NCBI GenBank assembly: GCA_959596515.1
Contig: CAUFXR010000061.1
Location: 1 to 16,048 of the forward strand
DNA length: 16,048 nt
Direction of reading: 5' to 3'
Origin: an uncultured Oscillospiraceae bacterium
GTDB lineage: Bacteria; Bacillota; Clostridia; Oscillospirales; Acutalibacteraceae
In this document: positions 5,714 to 13,258 of the stretch, piece by piece
How positions within the stretch are numbered: position 1 is the first letter of the stretch
Layout: every line of letters starts with the position of its first letter
Program-made: the position numbers and the translations under genes
The notes under the pieces: generated by a model
What the model saw: the letters and a program-made list of their open reading frames with translations, nothing else
What the model was told of the DNA's origin: nothing
The model's database searches: none

Positions 5714-7378
5714 TTTTACCGCTTCTAATACAGCGCCCCGATTGCCGCTGGTCACCATAGCCGCATATCTAGCCAAATATCCTGTAGTGATCTTTGGCTC
5801 TCTGGGCTTCCACGAGTTCTTGCGTTTGGCCAGCTCCTCATCGCTGACTTTTACATTGATGGAATGATTTACGATATCAATGGAGATGGTATCTCCTTCC
5901 TCCACCAAAGCGATCGGACCGCCTACCGCCGCCTCAGGAGAAACATGACCAATAGCCGCGCCTCTGGTGGCGCCGCTGAAACGGCCATCGGTAATCAAGG
6001 CCACTGTGCTGCCAAGGCCCATCCCCATAATAGCGGATGTGGGATTCAGCATTTCCCTCATTCCAGGTCCTCCCTTGGGACCTTCATAACGGATTACCAC
6101 GACGTCGCCCTCCTGAATTTTACCGCCGGTAATGGCCGCCATCGCATCCTCCTCGCAGTCGAACACTCTCGCGGGACCTTCGTGCCGCAGCATCTCAGGC
6201 GCTACCGCCGAACGCTTGACTACGCAGGAATCCGGTGCCAAATTTCCTTTCAGCACAGCGATGCCGCCGGTCTTGCTGTAAGGGTTCTCCACCGGGCGGA
6301 TAATCTCCGGATTTCGGTTGACACATCCCCGGATATTCTCGCCCACAGTTTTTCCAGTGCAAGTCATCAGCTCCGTATGTAGCAAGCCTAACTTATTAAT
6401 CTCATTCATCACCGCGTAAACGCCGCCAGCCTCATTCAGGTCCTCAATATAAGTGGGACCCGCCGGCGCCAAGTGACACAGATTTGGCGTCTTCTCACTG
6501 ATCTCATTGGCGATTTCCACATTTAAGCGGATCCCGCACTCATTAGCGATGGCGGGCAGGTGCAGCATAGAGTTGGTGCTACAGCCCAAAGCCATATCCA
6601 TGGTCAGGGCGTTACGAAACGCCTCCTCAGTCATAATATCCCGCGGACGGATATTTCTGCGGAAAAGCTCCATCACCTGCATACCGGCTTCTTTAGCCAG
6701 CTGGATGCGCTGAGAATATACGGCGGGAATCGTACCATTCCCCCGCAATCCCATCCCCAGGACCTCAGTAAGACAGTTCATGGAGTTCGCCGTATACATA
6801 CCGGAACAGGACCCGCAGGTTGGACAGGTTCTCTGCTCAAACTCGCTGAGTTTGGCCTCATCGATACGGCCGGCGGTAAATTCGCCCACCGCTTCAGAAA
6901 TACTGGAAAAGCTAGTTTTTCGGCCATCCACACGGCCGGCCAGCATAGGACCTCCGCTGACAAAAATCGTCGGAATATTCAGCCGGGCCGCTGCCATCAG
7001 TAGGCCGGGCACATTTTTATCACAATTGGGAATCATCACCAAAGCATCGAAAGCGTGAGCGATGGCCATAGCTTCCGTGGAGTCGGCGATCAAGTCCCGG
7101 GTGACCAGAGAATATTTCATTCCCTGATGTCCCATGGCGATACCGTCGCACACGGCGATAGCCGGGAATACTACAGGAGTACCTCCGCCCATAGCCACGC
7201 CAATTTTTACCGCTTCGGTAATTTTATCCAGGTTCATATGGCCGGGAACAATTTCATTATAGGAGTTGACAATGCCTACTAAAGGCCGGTTCAACTCTTC
7301 CTCTGTCATTCCTAGAGCATGAAACAGCGCTCTTTTTGGAGCGCCCTCGATCCCCTTTCTTACGCAATCGCTTTTCAT
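5708..7378 (-). CDS. ilvD: Dihydroxy-acid dehydratase
   Basis: IlvD converts 2,3-dihydroxy-3-methyl acids to 2-keto acids, the third common step of valine and isoleucine synthesis. The 556-aa protein is full length and shows the family blocks NSYNEIVPGHMNL, AVCDGIAMGHQGMKYSL, IPNCDKNVPG (Cys119) and TCPTCGSCSGMYTANSMN (Cys191). It ends with DGRFSGATRGAAIGHVSPEAAVGGP. In [2Fe-2S] enzymes a third cysteine stands in the TPCN block; here that block is VPGH, so an oxygen-sensitive [4Fe-4S] cluster is more likely. Only 20 nt separate it from the membrane-anchored protein gene upstream, so the two probably share a transcript. The ribosome site is weak (GAGTGAAG). No terminator is obvious after its stop. 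Confidence 0.97.
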   Translation of the reverse strand: MKSDCVRKGIEGAPKRALFHALGMTEEELNRPLVGIVNSYNEIVPGHMNLDKITEAVKIGVAMGGGTPVVFPAIAVCDGIAMGHQGMKYSLVTRDLIADSTEAMAIAHAFDALVMIPNCDKNVPGLLMAAARLNIPTIFVSGGPMLAGRVDGRKTSFSSISEAVGEFTAGRIDEAKLSEFEQRTCPTCGSCSGMYTANSMNCLTEVLGMGLRGNGTIPAVYSQRIQLAKEAGMQVMELFRRNIRPRDIMTEEAFRNALTMDMALGCSTNSMLHLPAIANECGIRLNVEIANEISEKTPNLCHLAPAGPTYIEDLNEAGGVYAVMNEINKLGLLHTELMTCTGKTVGENIRGCVNRNPEIIRPVENPYSKTGGIAVLKGNLAPDSCVVKRSAVAPEMLRHEGPARVFDCEEDAMAAITGGKIQEGDVVVIRYEGPKGGPGMREMLNPTSAIMGMGLGSTVALITDGRFSGATRGAAIGHVSPEAAVGGPIALVEEGDTISIDIVNHSINVKVSDEELAKRKNSWKPREPKITTGYLARYAAMVTSGNRGAVLEAVKS

Positions 7379-7398
7379 TGGTGCTTCACTCTTTTCTG

Positions 7399-8247
7399 TT
7401 ATTTGGTTTTTAAGCTTTCCAGCAAATCCTTACTGGCGTTATAGTAATCTATTGTTGCTTGATCATCTTTGTGACTCAACTGCTCAAAGTCACGGATACA
7501 AACTCGAAGATTTTGGAAAGAATCTGTAACGTCTATCTCAATATCGTTATAATCGTCATCCCAACTCTGCACGGTGAGCTTTAAATCAGCCAAATAGGGA
7601 AACTCCTCCCAAGGCACGCCGATGTCACTGGTATCACTGGATTCCATATCCGGGCTGGAATAGTCCGATTTGGCGAAAAGATGATAGCTGTTTTGAAAAT
7701 AATCGATACTGTCCTCCTCAACCAGGAAAATGATACTTTGATCATCCTTAGTATCTACGGAGAATTTCACCACAGAAGCCATCTGCATATTAGCGTCTAC
7801 ATATTGGCTGGAGGTCTCCAGACTCTCCTCCTCGCTGGCTGTGGAAACGTCTTCCTCCGTCGTTGCGGAAACCACCTGACCATCTGAGGTCAGTTCCTCG
7901 CCCCCGCCGGGAACAATCACATACTGATTCACCCGAACAATAACCTGGCCGTCATTATTTCGGTCCACGCCCTTTTCTGCTAAAGCAGTCTGCAGCTGGT
8001 TAATCGCATCCTCCGGGATAGAGGTGCTGGTCAAAAGGCCAATTTCATAATCGGGATTCACTCGATTGAAAAAGTCCTTAGAAAGAAAAGCGGCGAAAAC
8101 AAGAACCACCAGCACAATGACAATATGCCACTTGTGATAAAACCAGAAATTCTTCCTTTTATCCTTTGGGGACAGGTCCTTTTTCTCTGTTTTGGGATCG
8201 TGGATCGTGTCTTCCCCGGAATGGAGAAGCAGGTGTTCACGAGACAT
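7399..8247 (-). CDS. Single-pass membrane-anchored acidic protein of unknown function
   Basis: This 282-aa protein has a charged cytoplasmic N-terminus (1-38, rich in Lys), one membrane helix (about 41-57, HIVIVLVVLVFAAFL) and a long acidic outer domain. It therefore looks like a type II membrane protein rather than a secreted one. The outer part begins VNPDYEIGLLTSTSIPEDAI, includes a low-complexity Ser/Thr/Glu stretch (about 127-148), and ends with an Asp-rich region. I do not recognise a catalytic motif. AGGAG lies 11 nt before the ATG. It is the first gene of a two-gene operon with ilvD, although nothing in it suggests amino-acid metabolism. Two candidate promoters lie upstream. Confidence 0.8.
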   Translation of the reverse strand: MSREHLLLHSGEDTIHDPKTEKKDLSPKDKRKNFWFYHKWHIVIVLVVLVFAAFLSKDFFNRVNPDYEIGLLTSTSIPEDAINQLQTALAEKGVDRNNDGQVIVRVNQYVIVPGGGEELTSDGQVVSATTEEDVSTASEEESLETSSQYVDANMQMASVVKFSVDTKDDQSIIFLVEEDSIDYFQNSYHLFAKSDYSSPDMESSDTSDIGVPWEEFPYLADLKLTVQSWDDDYNDIEIDVTDSFQNLRVCIRDFEQLSHKDDQATIDYYNASKDLLESLKTK

Positions 8248-8318
8248 GAATTACATCACTCCTTTGGCTTCCTGCGGTACCCAAAAAATAATTTTCAAAT
8301 CTGCTTGTTAATGCGGTT

Positions 8319-8346
8319 ACCATACAAATAAACCTTATATTGTCAA
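8319..8346 (-). promoter_or_regulatory. Proximal promoter of the ilvD operon
   Basis: On the minus strand a consensus -35 TTGACA (8346-8341), a 16-bp spacer and a -10 TATGGT (8324-8319). Transcription would begin near 8312, about 65 nt before the first gene. Confidence 0.55.
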
Positions 8347-8399
8347 TATCTCCGCCTAATTTATCGAATCTCGGTAACTTAAACAAAATCTTTTAAAGG

Positions 8400-8442
8400 A
8401 TATACTTTGTTAAGTATATTACATTGTCGTTTTCAATGTCAA
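8400..8442 (-). promoter_or_regulatory. Distal promoter of the ilvD operon with overlapping dyad
   Basis: A consensus -35 TTGACA (8442-8437), an 18-bp spacer and -10 TATACT (8418-8413). The -10 lies inside a perfect 8-bp dyad, ATATACTT-4-AAGTATAT (8400-8419), that would cover the start site, and a second dyad ACATTG/CAATGT (8421-8439) fills the spacer. This arrangement suits a repressor site. It could also drive read-through beyond the neighbouring gene end. Confidence 0.5.
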
Positions 8443-8463
8443 CGCAAAACAAAATTATTTCAC

Positions 8464-8502
8464 GGTTATTTTACAAAAAATTTATCATATGTAAAATAAA
8501 CC
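8464..8502. other. AT-rich inverted repeat downstream of the GT-C-like gene
   Basis: GGTTATTTTAC (8464-8474) pairs with GTAAAATAAACC (8491-8502) with one bulged base and a 16-nt loop. It follows the stop of the large membrane protein gene by about 20 nt. There is no T-run after it, so it may protect the 3' end rather than terminate. Confidence 0.4.
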
Positions 8503-8519
8503 TTCATCCTATTTTTCAT

Positions 8520-10310
8520 TTAAAAACCACTATGCTTTCTGCAAGAACCTCGAGAAGCGTTACCCTTTTTAAGGAAAGAACTCAAGAATGGCAGGGCCTT
8601 TTTAATACAATTTGAAAACAAATACAATCCAAAAAGTTCTACTATGCACAGCATAGGTACAATTCCAATCGTATAAAGCTTAAGAACGTTAGTATTTATA
8701 ATATTTGTTTCCCGCCATATAAACTCGCTAAACCAGCTAATACCAAATGCATAAACCAGTGACATTCCAGCAAAGACAAAAATGGTTAATAACGCAAAAA
8801 CCAATAGCCGTTTTTTCCCCTTTGAAGTCTGATTTTTTCGTATTAAAAGCAATATGAGAGTAGCAAGAAAACCAACGATTGATAGGATGCAAAGCGTAGG
8901 ATTTAAAACCGAGTACAGCTTAATAATACCTGATGCGATATTATTACCCACCATGGCTTTTTTCTCCTGAAAACCGGCAATATAACCATTTTCTATCGGC
9001 AGAAAATTCATATTGGTGATATAAGAGGCTATTGAACAGGACTCCAGCCTGCTATATTCTGTTTGGCCTTTTTGAGCAATATAACCATCCATTAGAATTG
9101 AGGTTTTATAGGTCTGTGTTATTTCATCCTGTAATTCCAAAATTTCGCTAAATGTACGACTTCCTCCGGAAGAAGTAAGTGAGATTCGGTCGTCCTTCTC
9201 AAGCGTACCATCAGCGAATGCCTGAGATATTTCTTCGTTCACTTGTGCAAATAATTCATTTATCTGCGCATCAGACTTCCAAATCCCAGTTGAATCCAAT
9301 GAGGTTCTTAGTACCCAGGTCAAAAAATCTCCCGCAATCATACTTTTCCCGCCATCGAACCAAACTGTGTTTAGAATGCTTTCTTCTAATTCCGGATACT
9401 CCTGTAAAGTCTCTGATGCGTCGAAAGCTTTTTCAATGGCATCATATGGCGCCCATATATTTTTGTCTCTATAATCCGATTTTATTTTATATATGTTGGA
9501 AGTGAATTTTCCAAGTTCGCCCTCAGTTCTAGTATTAATCTCATAAACTCCAAAAAAGTGATAATTTACTCCTTTATAAAAATTTGTTCCCGCATAAAAC
9601 AAAATCAATGGCAAAAATAACACGATCATCAAGCGTAACATCCGCATCGGATTTCTGCTATCTTTATTTTTTAAATAATGATAAATAGAAATTGCTATAC
9701 AAACCACAAACATAAGGAGCAGACATGGAAGCATCCAAAATCCATCTTCTTTGATGTAATAGGTGAAGGTAAAGAAAAAGCTTAGCGCAAGAATATTCAA
9801 TAAAATCCTTTTTGCACTGATATCCTTATTCTTCAAAACATCTACAATTAGAATAAGCATAAGCGCAAAAACAATAAAGAGAAAAGGTGCAAGTATAGAA
9901 TTTCGGTAGAGCCTTGTGCCAACATAATAATCAAAGGCACACGGAGTGAATAAAACAAAAAGATATATAAATATTAAAAAAACAGGTTGTAAATCAAATC
10001 TACTGAATAATCTTACCATTAAGATGGCCGCAATCACCCAAATGATAGATAGTACAATATTATAACTCAATCCTGTCAAATGCACAAAGTCTAAAAATAA
10101 AGGATATCCCATGTCCTTTATTAAAGAATTAATATTGGGGGTCCTAAAATGCTCAGTGATATTTGCATAGGTGACCAATATATAATCATCAAAAGTCTGA
10201 GAAACTGGATACCAATTTCCGATCCATTGCGATAAAAATATTCTAAATAAAGTTGCTATAGACAAAAAAACTATTTGGGACTTTTTAAAAATCCGTACCA
10301 TATTCACCAT
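8520..10310 (-). CDS. Polytopic membrane protein, GT-C glycosyltransferase-like
   Basis: This 596-aa protein has about seven hydrophobic helices in the N-terminal half (near 13-30, 84-101, 108-124, 138-157, 168-185, 191-211, 226-243). A large extracytoplasmic domain follows (about 250-455), then three to four C-terminal helices. Two acidic motifs fit the GT-C fold: a D41-D42 pair in the first outer loop (FDDYILV) followed by GYPLFL (68-73), and KEDGFW near 187-192. GT-C enzymes use lipid-linked sugars in wall polymer or glycan synthesis, but the substrate here is unknown. The gene is clearly more AT-rich than the core genes, which suggests acquisition. The GAGGGG site is only 2 nt before the first ATG, so the ATG at 10301 (11 nt away) is a realistic alternative start. 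It stands alone, without other glycan genes. Confidence 0.7.
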   Translation of the reverse strand: MVNMVRIFKKSQIVFLSIATLFRIFLSQWIGNWYPVSQTFDDYILVTYANITEHFRTPNINSLIKDMGYPLFLDFVHLTGLSYNIVLSIIWVIAAILMVRLFSRFDLQPVFLIFIYLFVLFTPCAFDYYVGTRLYRNSILAPFLFIVFALMLILIVDVLKNKDISAKRILLNILALSFFFTFTYYIKEDGFWMLPCLLLMFVVCIAISIYHYLKNKDSRNPMRMLRLMIVLFLPLILFYAGTNFYKGVNYHFFGVYEINTRTEGELGKFTSNIYKIKSDYRDKNIWAPYDAIEKAFDASETLQEYPELEESILNTVWFDGGKSMIAGDFLTWVLRTSLDSTGIWKSDAQINELFAQVNEEISQAFADGTLEKDDRISLTSSGGSRTFSEILELQDEITQTYKTSILMDGYIAQKGQTEYSRLESCSIASYITNMNFLPIENGYIAGFQEKKAMVGNNIASGIIKLYSVLNPTLCILSIVGFLATLILLLIRKNQTSKGKKRLLVFALLTIFVFAGMSLVYAFGISWFSEFIWRETNIINTNVLKLYTIGIVPMLCIVELFGLYLFSNCIKKALPFLSSFLKKGNASRGSCRKHSGF

Positions 10311-10426
10311 TTCCCCTCGCCTATTAAAAACTTAATTCTACCCCTTAATAAAAGCATGGTAATAGAAAAGCTAGCCTTATTTTCCAGAGCATCTAGTTTT
10401 TCCAAAAAATAAATTGATAAAATACT

Positions 10427-10455
10427 ATTATCGTTTCGCTGTATAGTCGATTCAA
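10427..10455 (-). promoter_or_regulatory. Candidate promoter of the GT-C-like gene
   Basis: TTGAAT (10455-10450), a 17-bp spacer and GATAAT (10432-10427) on the minus strand. The region is very AT-rich, so chance matches are likely. Confidence 0.35.
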
Positions 10456-11040
10456 AATTCTGATAAGATTCTGTATAAGTATATCATTTTTTCATAGCTC
10501 TATCAATAAAGGAATAAATTTATTACACTCCAAGCTATCAGTGAAAATCTAATCAGAGAACATACTATTTTTTATTATTGTTCAGCCTCGAAGGTTCAAA
10601 CGCAATGAGAATAGCCTCTTATCACTTTTTGAATTACACAAATATTATGAGTTTTCCATTTGGAAACTCATATTTCATTTTAATGCTTCAAGCATTAATG
10701 GGCTCTATCACGAGGGCGGAACCAACCATCCATCCATTCATGCATCCTGTCTTTGTCTTTAACTATCTATCCTATCCGTATAATAACAGCGTTTTAACTT
10801 TGCAACTATGGATATAACCCTCTATTGATACAGTTGCTGTAAAATTTGACGCGTTTGATTTGAGGCGTTTGATATTAACCAGGTCGTTCAACCGATAAAG
10901 CAGTAATCGAGTGAATGCGGGTACCGAATCTACTTTATGCAAATTGATATCTTTGAGGATTTATCCTATTTTAATATTCATAATTAATAATTCCACACGG
11001 ATTACGGACTTTTTATGGTCCATCTTCTGTTTTTGAACAT
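10456..11040. other. Gene-poor, decayed intergenic DNA
   Basis: No intact gene is supported. It contains a dyad ATGAGTTTTCC / GGAAACTCAT (10647-10671), a direct repeat of GCGTTTGAT (10851-10859 and 10865-10873), and a start-less minus-strand open frame at 10772-10960. A plus-strand frame at 10578-10817 lacks a ribosome site and is probably chance. The mixture of low-quality frames suggests an old insertion site under erosion. Confidence 0.45.
10772..10960 (-). pseudogene. Start-less open frame, possible gene fragment
   Basis: The minus strand stays open for 62 codons from just after a TAA (10963-10961) to TAG (10774-10772), with no usable ATG. The predicted sequence has protein-like stretches such as VPAFTRLLLYRLNDLVNIKR and ATVSIEGYIHSCKVKTLLLYG. 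I cannot assign a family. It may be a fragment of a lost mobile-element gene, or chance. Confidence 0.2.
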
Positions 11041-11090
11041 AAAAACAGAGCACTCTCCATAAATGAATTACTCATCTATGGAGAGCGCTC
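11041..11090 (-). terminator. Rho-independent terminator after the decayed surface-protein gene
   Basis: On the minus strand a 14-bp stem (11090-11077 with 11061-11048) has one G-U wobble and a 15-nt loop, followed by CTGTTTTT. The wobble and T-run both fix the direction as minus. It overlaps the stop of the remnant at 11072-11337. Confidence 0.85.
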
Positions 11091-11337
11091 CTCTCATACA
11101 CTATTTTTGCGAATTTTGTTTTTCTTTGAGCGACTACTGCAAATGCTGCAGCTGTCAGCGTCACCATCAGATACACAATTGCATTCGATGGATCTCCTGT
11201 AGCGGTTCCTGTGGCGCTGCGCCATCCGGAGGCTCTGCCGCGACATCGCCGGCCGGCACAGTCCCCTTATAAAAATGGCTGCCTATTCTATCTCCGGGCG
11301 AATCTGTCTGACAACCAGATAGAAGAAGTATAACTTC
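11072..11337 (-). pseudogene. Frameshifted remnant of a surface or lipoprotein gene
   Basis: Two frames must be joined. The upstream frame reads ILLLSGCQTDSPGDRIGSHF, which includes a lipobox-like LLSGC (Cys codon 11313-11311), then PAGDVAAEPPDGAAPQEP, a Pro/Ala-rich linker. The downstream frame reads ATGDPSNAIVYLMVTLTAAA followed by FAVVAQRKTKF and a TGA at 11074-11072. The second part resembles the C-terminal Thr-Gly-Asp, hydrophobic helix, basic tail of Firmicutes surface proteins, though no LPxTG is seen. The frame change lies near 11200-11215. There is no start codon: a TGA precedes the first part. It follows the MetRS-beta pseudogene by about 30 nt. Confidence 0.45.
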
Positions 11338-11370
11338 TCAACAACCTAATGCCAGCCAGTCTTTTACCTA

Positions 11371-11862
11371 TTAATAGAGCTTTGCGCCTGCTGGGATGTG
11401 GTCATCCACCATCAAAAGATGAAGGTTTTCTTCGCCTTCCTCAGTATGAATTGCGCTGAGCAGCATACCGCAGGAATCGATGCCCATCATTGGACGAGGC
11501 GGTAGGTTTACGATTGCGATACAGGTCTTGCCAACCAGTTCTTCCGGCTCGTAATAGGCGTGAATACCACTTAAAATCACTCTGTCTGTACCTGTACCGT
11601 CGTCCAGCGTAAATTTTAAAAGCTTCTTGGACTTGGGCACTGCTTCGCAGGCAAGCACCTTGACTGCTCTGAAATCAGACTTAGAGAAAGTCTCAAAATC
11701 CACGAAATCCTTGAACAAAGGCTCGATTTACACTTTAGAAAAATCAATCTTTTCAGGCTCTGCCTTTACATCATTTGAGACGGTTTCAGGAGTACTCTTT
11801 ACCACATCATTTCCCGTATTACCATCTTTCAAAGGTTTCATTGTGGGGACGAAAGCAACCAT
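11371..11862 (-). pseudogene. MetRS beta-like tRNA-binding protein, interrupted by a stop codon
   Basis: The 3' part (about 114 codons) encodes an OB-fold tRNA-binding domain like the free or C-terminal beta domain of methionyl-tRNA synthetase: FSKSDFRAVKVLACEAVPKS, LLKFTLDDGTGTDRVILSGI, GKTCIAIVNLPPRPMMGIDS and CGMLLSAIHTEEGEE, ending IPAGAKLY. This part has no ATG near its beginning; only a TTG at 11718 without ribosome site. The same frame continues upstream through an in-frame TAA (11730-11728) into 44 codons starting at ATG 11862 (MVAFVPTMKPLKDGNTGNDV ... EKIDFSKV) with AGGAG 11 nt before it. The TAA sits in a spot where a Glu codon would be expected. The simplest reading is a nonsense mutation. 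Re-initiation giving a short functional domain is possible but unsupported. Confidence 0.7.
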
Positions 11863-11938
11863 CTTTTCAATCTCTCCTAAACCTCCTCATATCTCATAAC
11901 AGGTCTAAACGGGGTTTCTTCCTGAATCGCCATATCCC

Positions 11939-11995
11939 TATAAATTCGTGTAGTTTTTCGGGGGATTGGAGTATAAATTGGTGTAAATGGTGTAG
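11939..11995. repeat. Directly repeated sites beside the integrase gene
   Basis: TATAAATTCGTGTAG (11939-11953) and TATAAATTGGTGTAA (11972-11986) are 33 bp apart, three helical turns. A third partial copy AAATGGTGTAG follows at 11985-11995. They lie between the integrase stop and the broken MetRS-like gene, where arm-type integrase sites or an attachment site would be expected. Confidence 0.5.
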
Positions 11996-12025
11996 AAGCT
12001 TTTATCCTCGCTCAAGAAATGCCAC

Positions 12026-13144
12026 TTATTCGTTAGACACTTTATTATACTCGCTTTTGAAATATGAGTCAAGACCTTCAAACTCAGACTGCCTAAGCTC
12101 CTTCGTCACATCGGTATAGATATTGAGCGTTGTTGAAATATCCTTATGACCAAGCGTGTCTTGAATCACCTTAACATTCACGCCCGCTTCGCACATTCTC
12201 GTTGTAAATGTATGTCTTAATGAATGGCAGCTAAAATGCGGAAGTAGCACTTCGGGATTTTCGTTCTTCAAAAACTGCTCATCGTTACAGTCACGAATTA
12301 TGCGGCGGATTGCTTTATTCAGTGTTCCCTGATGTTGCGGATTTCCGAAGCGATTGATAAAGATAAAATCTGTATATCCGTCAATGGTAGCGATACAATG
12401 AAGATCAAGCAACTCCTGCCTTTCCTTTTCCATTATAATTGCCTCTTTCACAAAACTGAGCATTGGCACTTTTCTTTTTCCAGCCGGAGTTTTCGGCGTA
12501 TTGACATTAAAGTAGCAACCTTTTTTACTACCATCAGTACGGTGGTCATAGTAAACCAAAGTATGATTTACATCAATAACATCGTTCTCCAGATCGACAT
12601 CACACCATCTTAATCCGGTAAGTTCTCCAACTCGAAGTCCTGTTCCTAACAAAACCGCAAAGATTGGATACCAATATTGTGCGGCAGGAGTATTTTTCAA
12701 ATAGCTTAAAAGCAACTCCTGTTCGGGACGGGTTAAAGCTCTGCGCTTTTCTGTCTTAAAGCAATGTGCTTGCTTCAGCTCTCTAAGTACATTATCTGAC
12801 GGATTATTCCTTATGTAATCATCGTCAACAGCCATATCCAAAATCTGATGTAAAACCGTATGGATACTGTCAATGGTCGAAGGTTTTAACTGGCGCTCGT
12901 CTGTAAGGTAATTATAAAACCTCTTTATGTCTGTTTTTTTCAACGATGAAACTGTCTTTGAGCCTATTTGATGACGGACAAAGGTTTCATACATATACTT
13001 ATCCCACAATGCTTCTTCGGACAGCTCCGTTATAATTGCCCATTTTTCCGTTCCAGTGAAACCACTATACTCATACCGAAGGTTGATGAGTTTACAATCC
13101 TGTGCAAATAATTCTTCCTGCTCGTTTACTGTAAGTTTTTTCAT
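12026..13144 (-). CDS. Tyrosine recombinase (ICE-type integrase) with an atypical N-terminus
   Basis: This 372-aa product has a core-binding domain (about 52-140, KKTDIKRFYNYLTDERQLKP) and a complete catalytic domain. The catalytic residues are Arg in TGLRVGELTGLRW, His-x2-Arg in HSLRHTF, His in LGHKD and the nucleophile Tyr in LNIYT. The ATG at 13144 is preferred, with AAGGAG 9 nt upstream; a frame from 13195 has no such site. The first ~50 residues (KLTVNEQEELFAQDCKLIN, YSGFTGTEKWAIITELSEE) do not look like the usual arm-binding domain. They resemble the start of the sigma-like protein encoded by Tn916-type elements. The integrase motif resumes at YMYETFV. The protein may therefore be a deletion-born fusion lacking arm-site binding. 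No xis gene is seen next to it. Confidence 0.85.
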   Translation of the reverse strand: MKKLTVNEQEELFAQDCKLINLRYEYSGFTGTEKWAIITELSEEALWDKYMYETFVRHQIGSKTVSSLKKTDIKRFYNYLTDERQLKPSTIDSIHTVLHQILDMAVDDDYIRNNPSDNVLRELKQAHCFKTEKRRALTRPEQELLLSYLKNTPAAQYWYPIFAVLLGTGLRVGELTGLRWCDVDLENDVIDVNHTLVYYDHRTDGSKKGCYFNVNTPKTPAGKRKVPMLSFVKEAIIMEKERQELLDLHCIATIDGYTDFIFINRFGNPQHQGTLNKAIRRIIRDCNDEQFLKNENPEVLLPHFSCHSLRHTFTTRMCEAGVNVKVIQDTLGHKDISTTLNIYTDVTKELRQSEFEGLDSYFKSEYNKVSNE

Positions 13145-13207
13145 TTCCGTAATCTCCTTAAATTTGGAATTTTTGATATACAAGGTCGAAATCAAAAACT
13201 CCGGAGA

Positions 13208-13252
13208 TCACGGATACCTACATATAAATGCCTGCCATACTGTGATAGACAT
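13208..13252 (-). CDS. 14-codon leader-type peptide
   Basis: ATG at 13252 opens a 14-codon frame, MSITVWQAFICRYP, ending at TGA (13210-13208). AAAGGGAG lies 4 nt upstream, a good ribosome site, but it overlaps the 3' arm of a 12-bp hairpin (13259-13287). The frame sits about 60 nt before the integrase start. It could be a leader peptide controlling the downstream gene, or a remnant of the element's regulatory region. Confidence 0.35.
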   Translation of the reverse strand: MSITVWQAFICRYP

Positions 13253-13258
13253 AAAGCT

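Noticed and set aside
8286..8300. Partial CodY-box-like AATTTTCAAA upstream of the ilvD operon.
   Set aside because: Only one half-site matches; the other half does not fit the inverted repeat.
8275..8324. Two T-box-like strings (TGGTAACCGC and GGGTACCGC on the minus strand) in the leader of the ilvD operon.
   Set aside because: The leader is too short for a T-box stem I, the motif carries an extra base, and no antiterminator/terminator pair is visible.
10578..10817. 79-codon plus-strand frame in the gap upstream of the GT-C-like gene.
   Set aside because: No ribosome site, biased composition (Phe/Ser/Tyr-rich from AT-rich DNA) and overlap with a competing minus frame.
11063..11272. Plus-strand Cys-rich 69-codon frame.
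   Set aside because: It lies opposite the surface-protein remnant, whose minus-strand reading is far more protein-like, and it starts inside a terminator.
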